Shown here: positions 42,978-51,559 of the stretch, piece after piece | Numbering within the stretch: position 1 is the stretch's first letter | Layout of the letters: each line of letters begins with the position of its first letter | Source: JABSSA01 sp039984715 | GTDB lineage: Bacteria; Pseudomonadota; Alphaproteobacteria; Rhodobacterales; Rhodobacteraceae | Reading direction: 5' to 3' | Assembly (NCBI GenBank): GCA_039984715.1 | Contig: JBDWUA010000012.1 | Location: forward strand, 1 to 64,000 | Length of the DNA stretch: 64,000 nt | Notes under the pieces: generated by a model | What the model was told of the DNA's origin: nothing | Databases searched by the model: none | Seen by the model: the letters and a program-made list of their open reading frames with translations, nothing else | Translations under genes and position numbers: made by a program

Positions 42978-44270
42978 TTAATCGACGAACGGATCACGCA
43001 CCAAAATGGTGTCTTCCCGTTCCGGTGAGGTAGACAACATAGCAACCGGGCAGTCGATCAACTCTTCGACGCGGCGCACATATTTGATCGCATTTGCGGG
43101 CAGATCGGCCCAACTGCGCGCGCCTTCTGTGCTTTCGGACCAGCCGGGCATGTCTTCATAGATGGGTGTGCAGCGTGCCTGATGATTGGCCGCCGTGGGC
43201 AGATAATCGATCCGTTCACCGTCCAGTTCATACCCGGTGCAGATGCGCAAAGTTTCAAACCCGTCCAGCACATCAAGCTTGGTCAGGGCGATCCCGTTCA
43301 CACCAGACGTGGCGCAAGTTTGTTTGACCAATGTGGCATCAAACCAGCCACAGCGGCGTTTGCGGCCTGTTGTGGTGCCAAATTCATGCCCACGTTCGCC
43401 AAGGCGTTGGCCATCATCGTCTTCAAGCTCGGTTGGGAAAGGCCCTTCGCCAACACGCGTGGTGTAGGCTTTGACGATGCCAAGGACAAAATCGATTGCG
43501 CCGGGACCGACGCCAACACCTGTCGCGGCTTGACCTGCGATTACGTTAGACGAGGTGACAAAGGGGTATGTGCCGAAATCGATATCCAGCAATGCGCCTT
43601 GTGCGCCCTCGAACAAGATACGTTTTCCGGCCTTGCGCGCGTCGTTCATGACTTTCCAGACAGGCGCCGCATATTTGAGGATTTCCGGCGCGATGGCACG
43701 CAATTCGTCCAACAATGCATCCCGGTCCACGGTCGGCAAGCCCAAGCCGCGACGCAAGGCATCGTGATGCACCAATGCGCGGTCTACACGACGTTCCAGC
43801 GTTTCTGGATCAGCCAGATCAGCCACGCGCACACATCTGCGCCCGACTTTGTCTTCGTAGGCCGGACCAATGCCGCGACCCGTGGTGCCAATTTTGGCCA
43901 CCGAATTCTGAGATTCGCGGGCGCGATCCAATTCGCCATGAATAGGCAGGATCAGCGGTGTATTTTCAGCGACCATCAACGTGTCGGGCGAAATATCTAC
44001 ACCTTGTGCACGGATCGTCGCGATTTCTTTGACAAGATGCCAAGGGTCCAGAACAACGCCGTTCCCAATCACACTCAACTTGCCAGACCGCACAACACCC
44101 GAGGGCAACGCGTGCAGTTTGTAAACCTCACCGTCGATAACCAAAGTATGGCCCGCATTGTGGCCGCCTTGAAACCGCGCGATGACATCAGCACGTTCGC
44201 TGAGCCAGTCCACGATCTTACCTTTGCCTTCGTCACCCCATTGGGCACCCACGACAACCACATTGGCCAT
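42978..44270 (-). CDS. purA: Adenylosuccinate synthetase
   Basis: A 430-residue GTPase joining IMP and aspartate to adenylosuccinate for AMP synthesis. Motifs: GAQWGDEGKGKIVDWL (GTP loop), FQGGHNAGHTLV, GTTGRGIGPAYEDKVGR, GAQGALLDIDFGTYPFVTSSN and LTKLDVLDG. The start is ATG 44270 (MANVVVVG); the upstream extension is not conserved. A long antisense frame across it is a shadow. Confidence 0.97.
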   Translation of the reverse strand: MANVVVVGAQWGDEGKGKIVDWLSERADVIARFQGGHNAGHTLVIDGEVYKLHALPSGVVRSGKLSVIGNGVVLDPWHLVKEIATIRAQGVDISPDTLMVAENTPLILPIHGELDRARESQNSVAKIGTTGRGIGPAYEDKVGRRCVRVADLADPETLERRVDRALVHHDALRRGLGLPTVDRDALLDELRAIAPEILKYAAPVWKVMNDARKAGKRILFEGAQGALLDIDFGTYPFVTSSNVIAGQAATGVGVGPGAIDFVLGIVKAYTTRVGEGPFPTELEDDDGQRLGERGHEFGTTTGRKRRCGWFDATLVKQTCATSGVNGIALTKLDVLDGFETLRICTGYELDGERIDYLPTAANHQARCTPIYEDMPGWSESTEGARSWADLPANAIKYVRRVEELIDCPVAMLSTSPEREDTILVRDPFVD

Positions 44271-44404
44271 AAAGGTCTCTCCGTTTACAAAACCCGGGCG
44301 TCTATAGCGCTCTGGGTGGTGGGGCGAAACCTTTATTTCTAATCGTCTGGACACAAGCAGCCTGATCGGGCAGTTCTGACGCAAATTATCCTGAGGACAA
44401 GCAG

Positions 44405-44800
44405 ATGGGTTTTCTTTATCGTTGGGTCTGTGCCTTTGCGCTTTTAGCACTGACATATAACCCGACTCAGTACAATTACGTGCGCTGGGTTTTGGATTTT
44501 GGCCGAGACAATATGTCTGTGGCTGTTCTGTTGGGGCTGCTGTTGTTGGTGGCCTATATCATCTATCTGCGCGCCACATTGCGATCCATTGGTGCATTTG
44601 GGATGGCGCTGATTCTTGCCTTGGTCGGTGCGTTGCTTTGGGTGTTGTATGATTTTGGCGTGCTTACTCTGGATGATCCGGGGCTGATCACTTGGCTGGG
44701 ACTCGTGGCCCTGTCGCTGGTTCTAGGCATCGGGCTCAGCTGGTCCATTGTGCGGCGTAACCTGTCTGGTCAGGCCGACATAGATGACGTTGACGAATAA
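44405..44800 (+). CDS. DUF6524-like four-helix membrane protein
   Basis: A 131-residue protein with four membrane helices (about 5-20, 36-55, 62-82, 92-112), opening MGFLYRWVCAFALLALTYNPTQYNYVRW and ending in an acidic tail. The layout matches the DUF6524 family as I recall it. Divergent from purA and convergent with the nitrile hydratase operon. Function unknown. Confidence 0.8.
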   Translation: MGFLYRWVCAFALLALTYNPTQYNYVRWVLDFGRDNMSVAVLLGLLLLVAYIIYLRATLRSIGAFGMALILALVGALLWVLYDFGVLTLDDPGLITWLGLVALSLVLGIGLSWSIVRRNLSGQADIDDVDE

Positions 44801-45112
44801 TCAGCGGGCCAATTTCACCGGATCACCATGAGGCGTAGTTAGATACGCAGTTTCCCAAGCGGCGCGCAGAGCTTCGATTTGCGCGTCGTTGGCCAATCCC
44901 AAATCCCGCAACTTGGATTCCAATGCCTCAAGCCATGCGGCGAAATAATCATCGCCGCCGTTCAGATCCTTGTCAGCACCATGACGTTTCAACGTTGCCG
45001 AAAAAGCGGCGGCCCAATCAGGCCATGTGAAATGCCCCGCTTCGTGCAAATGCACGGTCAGGGCAAACAGCTGAGCATGCCACGGCGCTTGGAACGCGGG
45101 TTCTGGCCTCAT
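44801..45112 (-). CDS. Nitrile hydratase accessory (activator) protein
   Basis: A 103-residue protein of the short nitrile hydratase accessory type, related in sequence to the beta-subunit N-terminus (FQAPWHAQLFALTVHLHEAGHFTWPDWAAAFSA). In cobalt enzymes such proteins help metal insertion and self-subunit exchange. The ATG at 45112 overlaps the nthB stop by four bases (ATGA). Last gene of the nth operon. Confidence 0.88.
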   Translation of the reverse strand: MRPEPAFQAPWHAQLFALTVHLHEAGHFTWPDWAAAFSATLKRHGADKDLNGGDDYFAAWLEALESKLRDLGLANDAQIEALRAAWETAYLTTPHGDPVKLAR

Positions 45113-45786
45113 GTGGCGGCGTCCAAATAGCTTTGCCACAGATCAAGGATGATCTCATCCTTGGGGTGTTCGGGATGTTGCCACAGGTCTTGAGCTTGGA
45201 ACGCGACCGCGTACAGCGGTTCAGCAGCTTCACCAAGCCCATGTGCGTTACTGTCAGGCAGAATATGTGTTCCGTGATAACGAACCACCCGCCCTGTCGC
45301 GCCAGCCGCATAGACGGGCAATCGCGTGTGTCCGCCTGACGTGTGTGTATTGCCTGCCGCACGGGTGCGCACGATATCGCCTGGTTTGAACTGCGCCGCG
45401 ATATCGCTGGGCCGATCTGCGGGGCCTCCTTTGGCCAGCGCGGCGGCGACCGCATCAGGTTTCAGCTTGCGATCCGCAAGGGAACTGCCTGCTGTTCCGC
45501 GCCCGTCAGCAAGCTCTTGCGGGGTCAGGACATCGTTCTCGACCAACAGATTGGTCAAAGCCGCCATCCATTTTTCGTAATAGCTGAATCGCGTATAGTC
45601 TTTCGGTGTCAGGCATTCACGAGAATGACGCGATATATCAAGGTTCCATTGCCCCAAACTGCCACAGGCCAATGTGACGGCCAATGCGCGGGCGTGCCAC
45701 TCTTTTTCAAAAACCGGATCGGTTTCGGAATCGGGTGTCACGGCTCCATCGCCAAACCGCCCCCCCATATCGTGAACACGCGTCAT
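45109..45786 (-). CDS. nthB: Nitrile hydratase beta subunit
   Basis: A 225-residue beta subunit with the family start MTRVHDMGGRFG and the C-terminal SH3-like domain (FKPGDIVRTRAAGNTHTSGGHTRLPVYAAGATGRVV, then FQAQDLWQ). It forms the alpha-beta core that hydrates nitriles to amides. The stop overlaps the accessory gene, and the start overlaps the nthA stop by four bases. Length is normal for the family. Confidence 0.94.
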   Translation of the reverse strand: MTRVHDMGGRFGDGAVTPDSETDPVFEKEWHARALAVTLACGSLGQWNLDISRHSRECLTPKDYTRFSYYEKWMAALTNLLVENDVLTPQELADGRGTAGSSLADRKLKPDAVAAALAKGGPADRPSDIAAQFKPGDIVRTRAAGNTHTSGGHTRLPVYAAGATGRVVRYHGTHILPDSNAHGLGEAAEPLYAVAFQAQDLWQHPEHPKDEIILDLWQSYLDAAT

Positions 45787-46400
45787 GGGGTTTTCGCCAG
45801 TTCTGTTCCGATCATGCTGTTGCGCGTCACAAGGTCCGCCAGTGCGTCTTCGGACAGGCCTTCGGTGCCACTTGGGCGCATCGGCAACACCAAATATCGC
45901 ACTTCGGCTGTCGAATCCCAGACACGAACGGATGTTTCGGCAGGCAGTTTGACGCCAAATTCTGCCAAAACCTTGCGCGGTTCACGCACGGCGCGGGCGC
46001 GATAGGCGTCGGATTTGTACCAACCCGGCGGAATACCAAGCAGCGGCCACGGGTAACACGAACACAGCGTACACACGACCATGTTATGCGTGTCGGGCGT
46101 GTTTTCGACAACAACCATGTGTTCGCCTTGGCGTCCGTAATATCCCAAATCGCTGACGGTGGCCGTCGCGTCCCGTTTTAGAGATTCGCGAAAATCCGCG
46201 TCCATCCATGCTTTTGCAACAACACGCGCACCATTGCGCGGGCCAATTTTATTTTCATATGTGTCTATGATCGCATCCAGCGTTGCCGGATCGATCAGCC
46301 CCTTATCCGTGAGAATCGTCTCAAGAGCCTTTACCCGTAAGGCAGGATCGGGGGGCAACAAGGCGTGCGGGTCGTCGTGATCGTGATGGTCATGTGGCAT
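45783..46400 (-). CDS. nthA: Nitrile hydratase alpha subunit, cobalt type
   Basis: A 205-residue catalytic subunit. The metal motif is C110-T-L-C113-S-C115 (VVCTLCSCYPWPLLG); Thr after the first Cys is the mark of the non-corrin cobalt type (Ser in iron type). Downstream PPGWYKSDAYRARAVREPRKVLAEFG is conserved. The N-terminus is His/Asp-rich (five His in the first 12 residues), possibly binding metal. Order alpha-beta-accessory is as usually described for iron-type operons, so it is mixed in type. No amidase, aldoxime dehydratase or cobalt transporter is adjacent. The start is uncertain; ATG 46463 would add 21 residues. Confidence 0.92.
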   Translation of the reverse strand: MPHDHHDHDDPHALLPPDPALRVKALETILTDKGLIDPATLDAIIDTYENKIGPRNGARVVAKAWMDADFRESLKRDATATVSDLGYYGRQGEHMVVVENTPDTHNMVVCTLCSCYPWPLLGIPPGWYKSDAYRARAVREPRKVLAEFGVKLPAETSVRVWDSTAEVRYLVLPMRPSGTEGLSEDALADLVTRNSMIGTELAKTP

Positions 46401-46509
46401 GAAATGATCTTGCCCACACACGCATTTCGAGTCCAGCCCAGAACGCTCTTGCTTGGTCGGCATGAATTGCATAGATACCGCCCATCGTGAAGTCAGCCCA
46501 CGTAGGTTT

Positions 46510-46875
46510 ATGGAAAACGTCGTACTCGTCATTCATCTGTTTTTGGCCTTAGGCCTAATCATTGTCGTGCTCATGCAGCGCTCCGAAGGAGGAGGGCTTG
46601 GAATGGGCGGTGGCGGTGGTGCCATGACCGCAGGACGGGCGGCCGCAACGGCGCTTGGCAAGCTGACTTGGATCCTTGCAGTTGCCTTTATTATCACATC
46701 GATCTCATTGACGATTATTGCGGCGCAAAAATCCGCAGGGTCTTCTGTAGTGGATCAATTGGGTGCAACACCGCCCGCAGCGGAAGGTGGAAGCGATCCG
46801 CTTGTCCCTGCTGTGGATGGTTTGGTGCCACCTTCATTGGATAATGATGCACCATTGGTGCCTTCTGCGGACTAG
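46510..46875 (+). CDS. secG: SecG preprotein translocase subunit
   Basis: A 121-residue subunit of the SecYEG channel. Two membrane helices (about 3-23 and 54-74) flank the typical loop with LMQRSEGGGLGMGGGGGAMTAG. The C-terminal tail is Pro/Asp-rich. The start ATG 46510 is chosen because the preceding codons lack homology. It lies upstream of pyrG, as is common in alphaproteobacteria. Confidence 0.93.
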   Translation: MENVVLVIHLFLALGLIIVVLMQRSEGGGLGMGGGGGAMTAGRAAATALGKLTWILAVAFIITSISLTIIAAQKSAGSSVVDQLGATPPAAEGGSDPLVPAVDGLVPPSLDNDAPLVPSAD

Positions 46876-46882
46876 ACCTAGC

Positions 46883-46903
46883 GTTGCAGTTAAAAGCTGC
46901 AAC
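46883..46903 (+). terminator. Hairpin after secG
   Basis: GTTGCAG and CTGCAAC pair around TTAAAAG a few bases after the secG stop. There is no T tract, so it may only stabilise or attenuate the transcript toward pyrG. Confidence 0.35.
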
Positions 46904-47038
46904 ATCATCTTGCGCAAACACTTGCTCTTCTGGGGCGAATCTTTATAAGCTGTAATCCCGTGGGGTATGGTCAATCCGACCCCTCTTGATTCGGCAATTC
47001 CTGAATAATGCCGATCAGAACGGGGAGACCGACAAACC

Positions 47039-48682
47039 ATGGCACGCTTTATTTTTATCACAGGCGGTGTTGTGTCCTCATTGGGCAAAGGGCTTGCTTC
47101 GGCAGCTTTGGGCGCCCTGTTGCAGGCACGCGGTTATTCAGTGCGATTGCGCAAACTGGATCCCTATCTGAATGTTGATCCCGGCACGATGTCACCGTTT
47201 GAACATGGCGAAGTCTTTGTGACCGATGATGGGGCCGAAACCGATCTGGATTTGGGCCATTATGAACGCTTTACCGGTGTTGCCGCGCGTATGTCGGATT
47301 CGGTCAGTTCAGGGCGCATTTATTCCGACGTTCTCGAAAAAGAACGACGGGGCGATTATCTGGGCAAGACGATTCAGGTGATTCCGCATGTGACAAACGA
47401 AATCAAAGACTTCATCGCGACTGGTGAAGACGAGGTTGATTTCATGTTGTGCGAAATCGGCGGAACCGTTGGTGACATCGAAGGCTTGCCTTTCTTTGAG
47501 GCCATTCGTCAGTTCAGTCAGGACAAGCCGCGCGGACAATGTTTGTTCATGCATTTGACCCTGTTGCCTTGGATGAAGGCCAGCGGAGAACTGAAAACAA
47601 AACCGACGCAACACAGCGTAAAAGAACTGCGATCCATTGGTATTGCGCCGGATATTCTGGTCTGTCGTTCCGAAGGCCCGATTCCCGTAAAAGAACGCGA
47701 AAAGTTGGCCTTGTTCTGTAATGTGCGCCCGGACAGCGTGATTGCCGCGCAGGATCTTTCAACAATTTATGACGCCCCCCTGACCTATCATCGGGAAGGT
47801 CTTGATCAGGCGGTTCTGGATGCTTTCCAGATTTCGCCCGCGCCCAAGCCCGATTTGCGCAAGTGGGAAGACGTCAGCGATCGTATTCACAATGCCGAGG
47901 GAATTGTGAAAGTCGCGATTGTCGGAAAGTACACTCAGCTTGAAGATGCCTATAAATCCATTGCCGAAGCTCTGACACATGGCGGCATGGCCAACCGAGT
48001 GCGGGTTAAAGTCGAATGGGTCGATGCGGAACTGTTTGAAACCGAAGACGCCGCGCCACATCTGGAAGGGTTTAACGCCATTCTGGTGCCGGGCGGATTT
48101 GGGGAACGCGGAACTGAGGGCAAGATCAAAGCTGCCCAGTTCGCGCGTGAACGCCGAATTCCCTATCTTGGCATCTGTTTGGGCATGCAAATGGCCGTCA
48201 TCGAAGCCGCGCGCAATTGCGCCGGTCTGGACAAGGCTGGATCAGAAGAGTTTGACCATGAAGCAGGCGCAAAGCGATTTGAACCGGTTGTGTATCACCT
48301 GAAAGAATGGGTGCAGGGCAACGAAAAAGTGTCGCGCAAAGTCGAAGACAACAAAGGCGGCACCATGCGTTTGGGGGCCTATGATGCGGTACTGACCGAA
48401 GGGTCAAAGATTGCAGAGATTTATGGCACAAACACAATCGATGAACGCCATCGCCACCGGTACGAGGTGGACATTAAGTACCGAAAACAACTGGAAAAAG
48501 CGGGCCTGACCTTTTCGGGCATGTCGCCAGATGGGCGTCTTCCCGAAATCGTCGAATGGCCAGACCATCCATGGTTCATTGGGGTCCAGTTCCACCCTGA
48601 ACTCAAATCCAAACCGTTTGAACCGCATCCCCTGTTTCGCGATTTCGTTCGCGCAGCCAAAGACATGAGTCGTCTGGTCTAA
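47039..48682 (+). CDS. pyrG: CTP synthase
   Basis: A 547-residue enzyme making CTP from UTP, ATP and glutamine. The amidoligase domain (1-about 265) has GGVVSSLGKGLASA and LDPYLNVDPGTMSPFEHGEVFVTDDG; the glutamine amidotransferase domain has GGFGERGTEGK, the nucleophile in GICLGMQMA, and the late His and Glu in FHPEL. GGGGAG precedes ATG 47039. Full length. Confidence 0.98.
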   Translation: MARFIFITGGVVSSLGKGLASAALGALLQARGYSVRLRKLDPYLNVDPGTMSPFEHGEVFVTDDGAETDLDLGHYERFTGVAARMSDSVSSGRIYSDVLEKERRGDYLGKTIQVIPHVTNEIKDFIATGEDEVDFMLCEIGGTVGDIEGLPFFEAIRQFSQDKPRGQCLFMHLTLLPWMKASGELKTKPTQHSVKELRSIGIAPDILVCRSEGPIPVKEREKLALFCNVRPDSVIAAQDLSTIYDAPLTYHREGLDQAVLDAFQISPAPKPDLRKWEDVSDRIHNAEGIVKVAIVGKYTQLEDAYKSIAEALTHGGMANRVRVKVEWVDAELFETEDAAPHLEGFNAILVPGGFGERGTEGKIKAAQFARERRIPYLGICLGMQMAVIEAARNCAGLDKAGSEEFDHEAGAKRFEPVVYHLKEWVQGNEKVSRKVEDNKGGTMRLGAYDAVLTEGSKIAEIYGTNTIDERHRHRYEVDIKYRKQLEKAGLTFSGMSPDGRLPEIVEWPDHPWFIGVQFHPELKSKPFEPHPLFRDFVRAAKDMSRLV

Positions 48683-48761
48683 AGACAAGCCTCTGTGGAA
48701 AATTGGTCACTTGTGGTAGAATCGGCGCATTAATTGCAAGGATTTGAAAGAGACTTTCTCC

Positions 48762-49664
48762 ATGGCATTATTTCAAACAGGACCGGATCGGTATCAATCT
48801 GATCCAGATAGTTTTGGCAATGTAGACCAGAAGCGTATCGTTAAGATCGTTGGTATTGTCGCGCTCGCGCTGCCACTTGTTCTTTGGCTCGCGTCCCACA
48901 ATCCCGTTTATGCGACCTGTTTTCGGTTTTCGATCAGCCATTTTTATTATGCGCCGTTTTGGGGCACCTTCTTCACAGGGGCATTGTTCTTTATCGGCAC
49001 CTACCTGATGGTCTGGCAGGGGGAAGAAAAATCAAAGGCCGATGGACGCATGGCAACGCGTGCCGGGTTTTCAGCCTTTGGCGTCGCGTTGTTTCCGACA
49101 GGTGGATGGGGATGTAATGAAGAATCATTTTCGGCCCGCCCCATGGCCGATTTCAAACTGCCCAAAGGTGAAAAATTCCCCGATCTTGTCCCACCTAAAA
49201 TCCCACCGGCAGAACATTTAGAATACAACGCAAATGCCTATTTTTCATTGGACTTCCAAACCCCGATTTTGGCGTGGATACAGGCGGAATGGATACATTA
49301 TGCATCTGCCCTGTTCATGTTCAGTTTCTTAGCGTGGTTTGCAGTGAGGATTTTTACCCGTGTTGATCCACGCCATCGGTTACCGGGGAACAAACTGACT
49401 GAGCGCAAGTCGTTGCGGAACACAATCTACTATTTCACAGGCTCGATGATAATCCTGTGTATCGTGGCGCTGTTCGTGTCGTTTGTCCTTAATTTGTTTC
49501 CTTCTCTGGATCCGGAAAAAAAGTGGGATGCAGCCAATCTGACATTCTGGCTCGAAGCGATCGCGCTTGTGTCATTTGGTTTATCCTGGATGGTGAAGGG
49601 GCAGTTGTTCAAATCCCTGAACGACGAATTTTCCACCATGCACCAAAGGGTTGGCGCTGACTGA
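48762..49664 (+). CDS. Multi-pass membrane protein (DUF998/Frag1-like layout)
   Basis: A 300-residue protein with six or more membrane helices (about 28-48, 60-88, 97-113, 163-193, 216-243, 256-275). The block FSISHFYYAPFWGTFFTGALFFIGTYLMVW resembles the S/L-I-S-x-Y-Y-Y-T-P ... F-V-G segment of DUF998/Frag1-like proteins, and GFSAFGVALFPTGGWGCNEE resembles their following segment. A luminal or periplasmic loop with conserved-looking Pro and Asn lies at about 120-160. Function unknown. The family call is tentative. Confidence 0.65.
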   Translation: MALFQTGPDRYQSDPDSFGNVDQKRIVKIVGIVALALPLVLWLASHNPVYATCFRFSISHFYYAPFWGTFFTGALFFIGTYLMVWQGEEKSKADGRMATRAGFSAFGVALFPTGGWGCNEESFSARPMADFKLPKGEKFPDLVPPKIPPAEHLEYNANAYFSLDFQTPILAWIQAEWIHYASALFMFSFLAWFAVRIFTRVDPRHRLPGNKLTERKSLRNTIYYFTGSMIILCIVALFVSFVLNLFPSLDPEKKWDAANLTFWLEAIALVSFGLSWMVKGQLFKSLNDEFSTMHQRVGAD

Positions 49665-49674
49665 CCTTCCCAAA

Positions 49675-49701
49675 ACTGCGGCGCAAATCATGCGCCGCAG
49701 T
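49675..49701. terminator. Perfect 11-base hairpin after the membrane protein gene
   Basis: ACTGCGGCGCA (49675-49685) and TGCGCCGCAGT (49691-49701) pair around AATCA, 10 bp after the stop. It is very stable but lacks a following T tract. Probably ends or protects the upstream transcript. Confidence 0.5.
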
Positions 49702-49813
49702 GATAGGAAAACAACCTCAACCGAATTCTGAATCTTTAAGACTTGCATGGACGCGGCTAAATCGACAGATTTGGCCAGCGCTATATTTGTGCGGATCGTC
49801 TAAGGGGGACAAG

Positions 49814-50272
49814 ATGACAGGAGTGTTGGGGAAGTTGTTCCCACGACGATCGCCGAAAAAACCGTCATTGCCTCAACCGACGCCTCAGCTTGCTTTGGGT
49901 GCGTTGTTGGTGCGGATTGCGTTTGCGGATCGTGAATATAAGGCCGCAGAAGTCAGCGCGATTGACCGTATCTTGTCGACGACATTCAATTTGGGGCCCA
50001 TCGAAGCCGCAAAACTGCGGGCCACATGCGAAGCACTGGAACGCGACGCACCGGGAACACCTGAATTCACCCGCATTTTGCACGACGAAGTTTTATATGG
50101 GGAACGCCGTATGTTGGCTTCTGCGATGTGGCAAATCATTTTGGCTGATGGGGATCACGCCGAGATCGAAGAAGCCGTTTTGCACCAGATTGAGACGGCT
50201 TTGGGTATCACACCCGAAGATTCTGTCGCAATCAAGGCCGCTGCCACTGGCGCTCAGGACCTAAATGCATAA
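49814..50272 (+). CDS. TerB-like family protein (first of a tandem pair)
   Basis: A 152-residue soluble helical protein of the TerB/tellurite-resistance-B-like family: LALGALLVRIAFADREYKAAEVSAIDRIL, then MWQIILADGDHAEIEEAVLHQI, with the paired acidic ADxEY and ADGDH loops typical of the fold. AAGGGGG precedes ATG 49814. The paralogue follows 9 bp downstream. Role unknown; the family is linked to stress and metal-related systems only by association. Confidence 0.82.
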   Translation: MTGVLGKLFPRRSPKKPSLPQPTPQLALGALLVRIAFADREYKAAEVSAIDRILSTTFNLGPIEAAKLRATCEALERDAPGTPEFTRILHDEVLYGERRMLASAMWQIILADGDHAEIEEAVLHQIETALGITPEDSVAIKAAATGAQDLNA

Positions 50273-50281
50273 GTTGGCGCT

Positions 50282-50716
50282 ATGTTTAGTGATTTTCTCA
50301 AAAGACTGACTCAACCGGAGCCTGCTCCGTTAAATGATCAAGATGCCCGTTTGGCCCTGACCGCGTTGCTGGTCCGGATTGCCCGATCAGATGGCACATA
50401 TGACGGTGACGAAATGTCCCGCATCGATCAGATTGCACAACAACGCTATGAATTGGACGCCACTGGGGCGGCGGACTTGCGTGCTCAGGCGGAAACGCTT
50501 GAATCCGAAGCGCCCGACACGGTGCGTTTCACCCGCGCAATCAAAGATGCGGTTCCCTATGAAGACCGCCTTGGGGTGATCGAAGCCCTTTGGACTGTGG
50601 TTTTGGCCGATGGCACACGCGCCAAAGAAGAAGACGCTTTGATGCGACTGGTGGCCAATTTGCTTGGCATCAGCGACCGCGACAGCGCGATTGCGCGCCA
50701 AAAGGTCAACGAATGA
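50282..50716 (+). CDS. TerB-like family protein (second of a tandem pair)
   Basis: A 144-residue paralogue of the preceding protein with the same two acidic loops (ARSDGTYDGDEMSRIDQIA and WTVVLADGTRAKEEDALMRLV). Sequence similarity is clear but moderate, so the duplication is old. Its stop overlaps the following start by four bases (ATGA). Confidence 0.82.
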   Translation: MFSDFLKRLTQPEPAPLNDQDARLALTALLVRIARSDGTYDGDEMSRIDQIAQQRYELDATGAADLRAQAETLESEAPDTVRFTRAIKDAVPYEDRLGVIEALWTVVLADGTRAKEEDALMRLVANLLGISDRDSAIARQKVNE

Positions 50717-51438
50717 TCGCATCCCTTGGCATGTATGACATGCCTCTGACGGCTTCAGACAATGACATATTTTGGAATTTGATCCGCGCGAATCTTGGCA
50801 CTGGGCCTGACAAACTTGATCGTGAAACGCCGATCTGGGATGTCTGGCAATCTCCAGATCTGTTATTTGCACAAACGTGCAGTATGCCCTTTCGTACGCG
50901 CCTTGCCGGTAAGGTTACTTTGATTGGGACACCCGATTATGCGCTGCCGGGATGCCCGCCCGGTTTTTATCGCAGTGTGTTAATCACACGTATCAGCGGC
51001 CCCCTAAATGTGCGTGATCTGGCCGGGGCCAGCATGGCGTATAATAAAAGCCACTCGCAATCTGGTTGGGCAGCCCCTTTGTTGTATTTGGCGGAACAGG
51101 GTTTACAGCCCGGACGCGTGATCGAAACTGGTGCACACGCGCAATCCGCACGCGCTGTTGTTGACGCACAGGCCGATTTTGCGGCCATCGACGCGTTAAC
51201 GTGGTTGTTGCTGCGCCAATCGGATCCCAGTTTGACCGCGCGATTAAAGATCATCGATGAAACGCCGCCCACGCCCGCCCTGCCCTATATCACCGCAAAC
51301 CACCGCGATGCAGAACCCATTGCAAAGGCCACTGCCCAAGCAATCAAAGAGTTGCCCCCCCAGACGCGTCGAATCCTGCAAGTCCGCCAACTGGTACATA
51401 TTTCGGCTGAAACATATCTAGCGCTGCCCAACCCATAA
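50713..51438 (+). CDS. PhnD-like (phosphonate-binding-type) protein without signal peptide
   Basis: A 241-residue periplasmic-binding-protein fold of the PhnD type: FRTRLAGKVTLIGTPDYALPGCPPGFYRSVLITR, LRDLAGASMAYNKSHSQSG, FAAIDALTWLLL. Despite the binding-protein fold it lacks any signal peptide or lipobox, so it should be cytoplasmic. No permease or ATPase of the phosphonate type is adjacent. It is coupled to the TerB pair. Ligand unknown. Confidence 0.8.
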   Translation: MIASLGMYDMPLTASDNDIFWNLIRANLGTGPDKLDRETPIWDVWQSPDLLFAQTCSMPFRTRLAGKVTLIGTPDYALPGCPPGFYRSVLITRISGPLNVRDLAGASMAYNKSHSQSGWAAPLLYLAEQGLQPGRVIETGAHAQSARAVVDAQADFAAIDALTWLLLRQSDPSLTARLKIIDETPPTPALPYITANHRDAEPIAKATAQAIKELPPQTRRILQVRQLVHISAETYLALPNP

Positions 51439-51559
51439 GGGGCGGCAGGCTGCCTTAACGTCAACTTTTACTTCGAAAGTGATGTTGCCAAGATTGAGCA
51501 TGGACAAGCCAAGGTTTTTGCGTCCTTATGCCGTCTGATCATCAACAAACGTGCTGCCA

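Noticed and set aside
43182..44342. 386-codon plus-strand frame
   Set aside because: Antisense to purA, which is intact; the frame is open only because of codon bias on the other strand.
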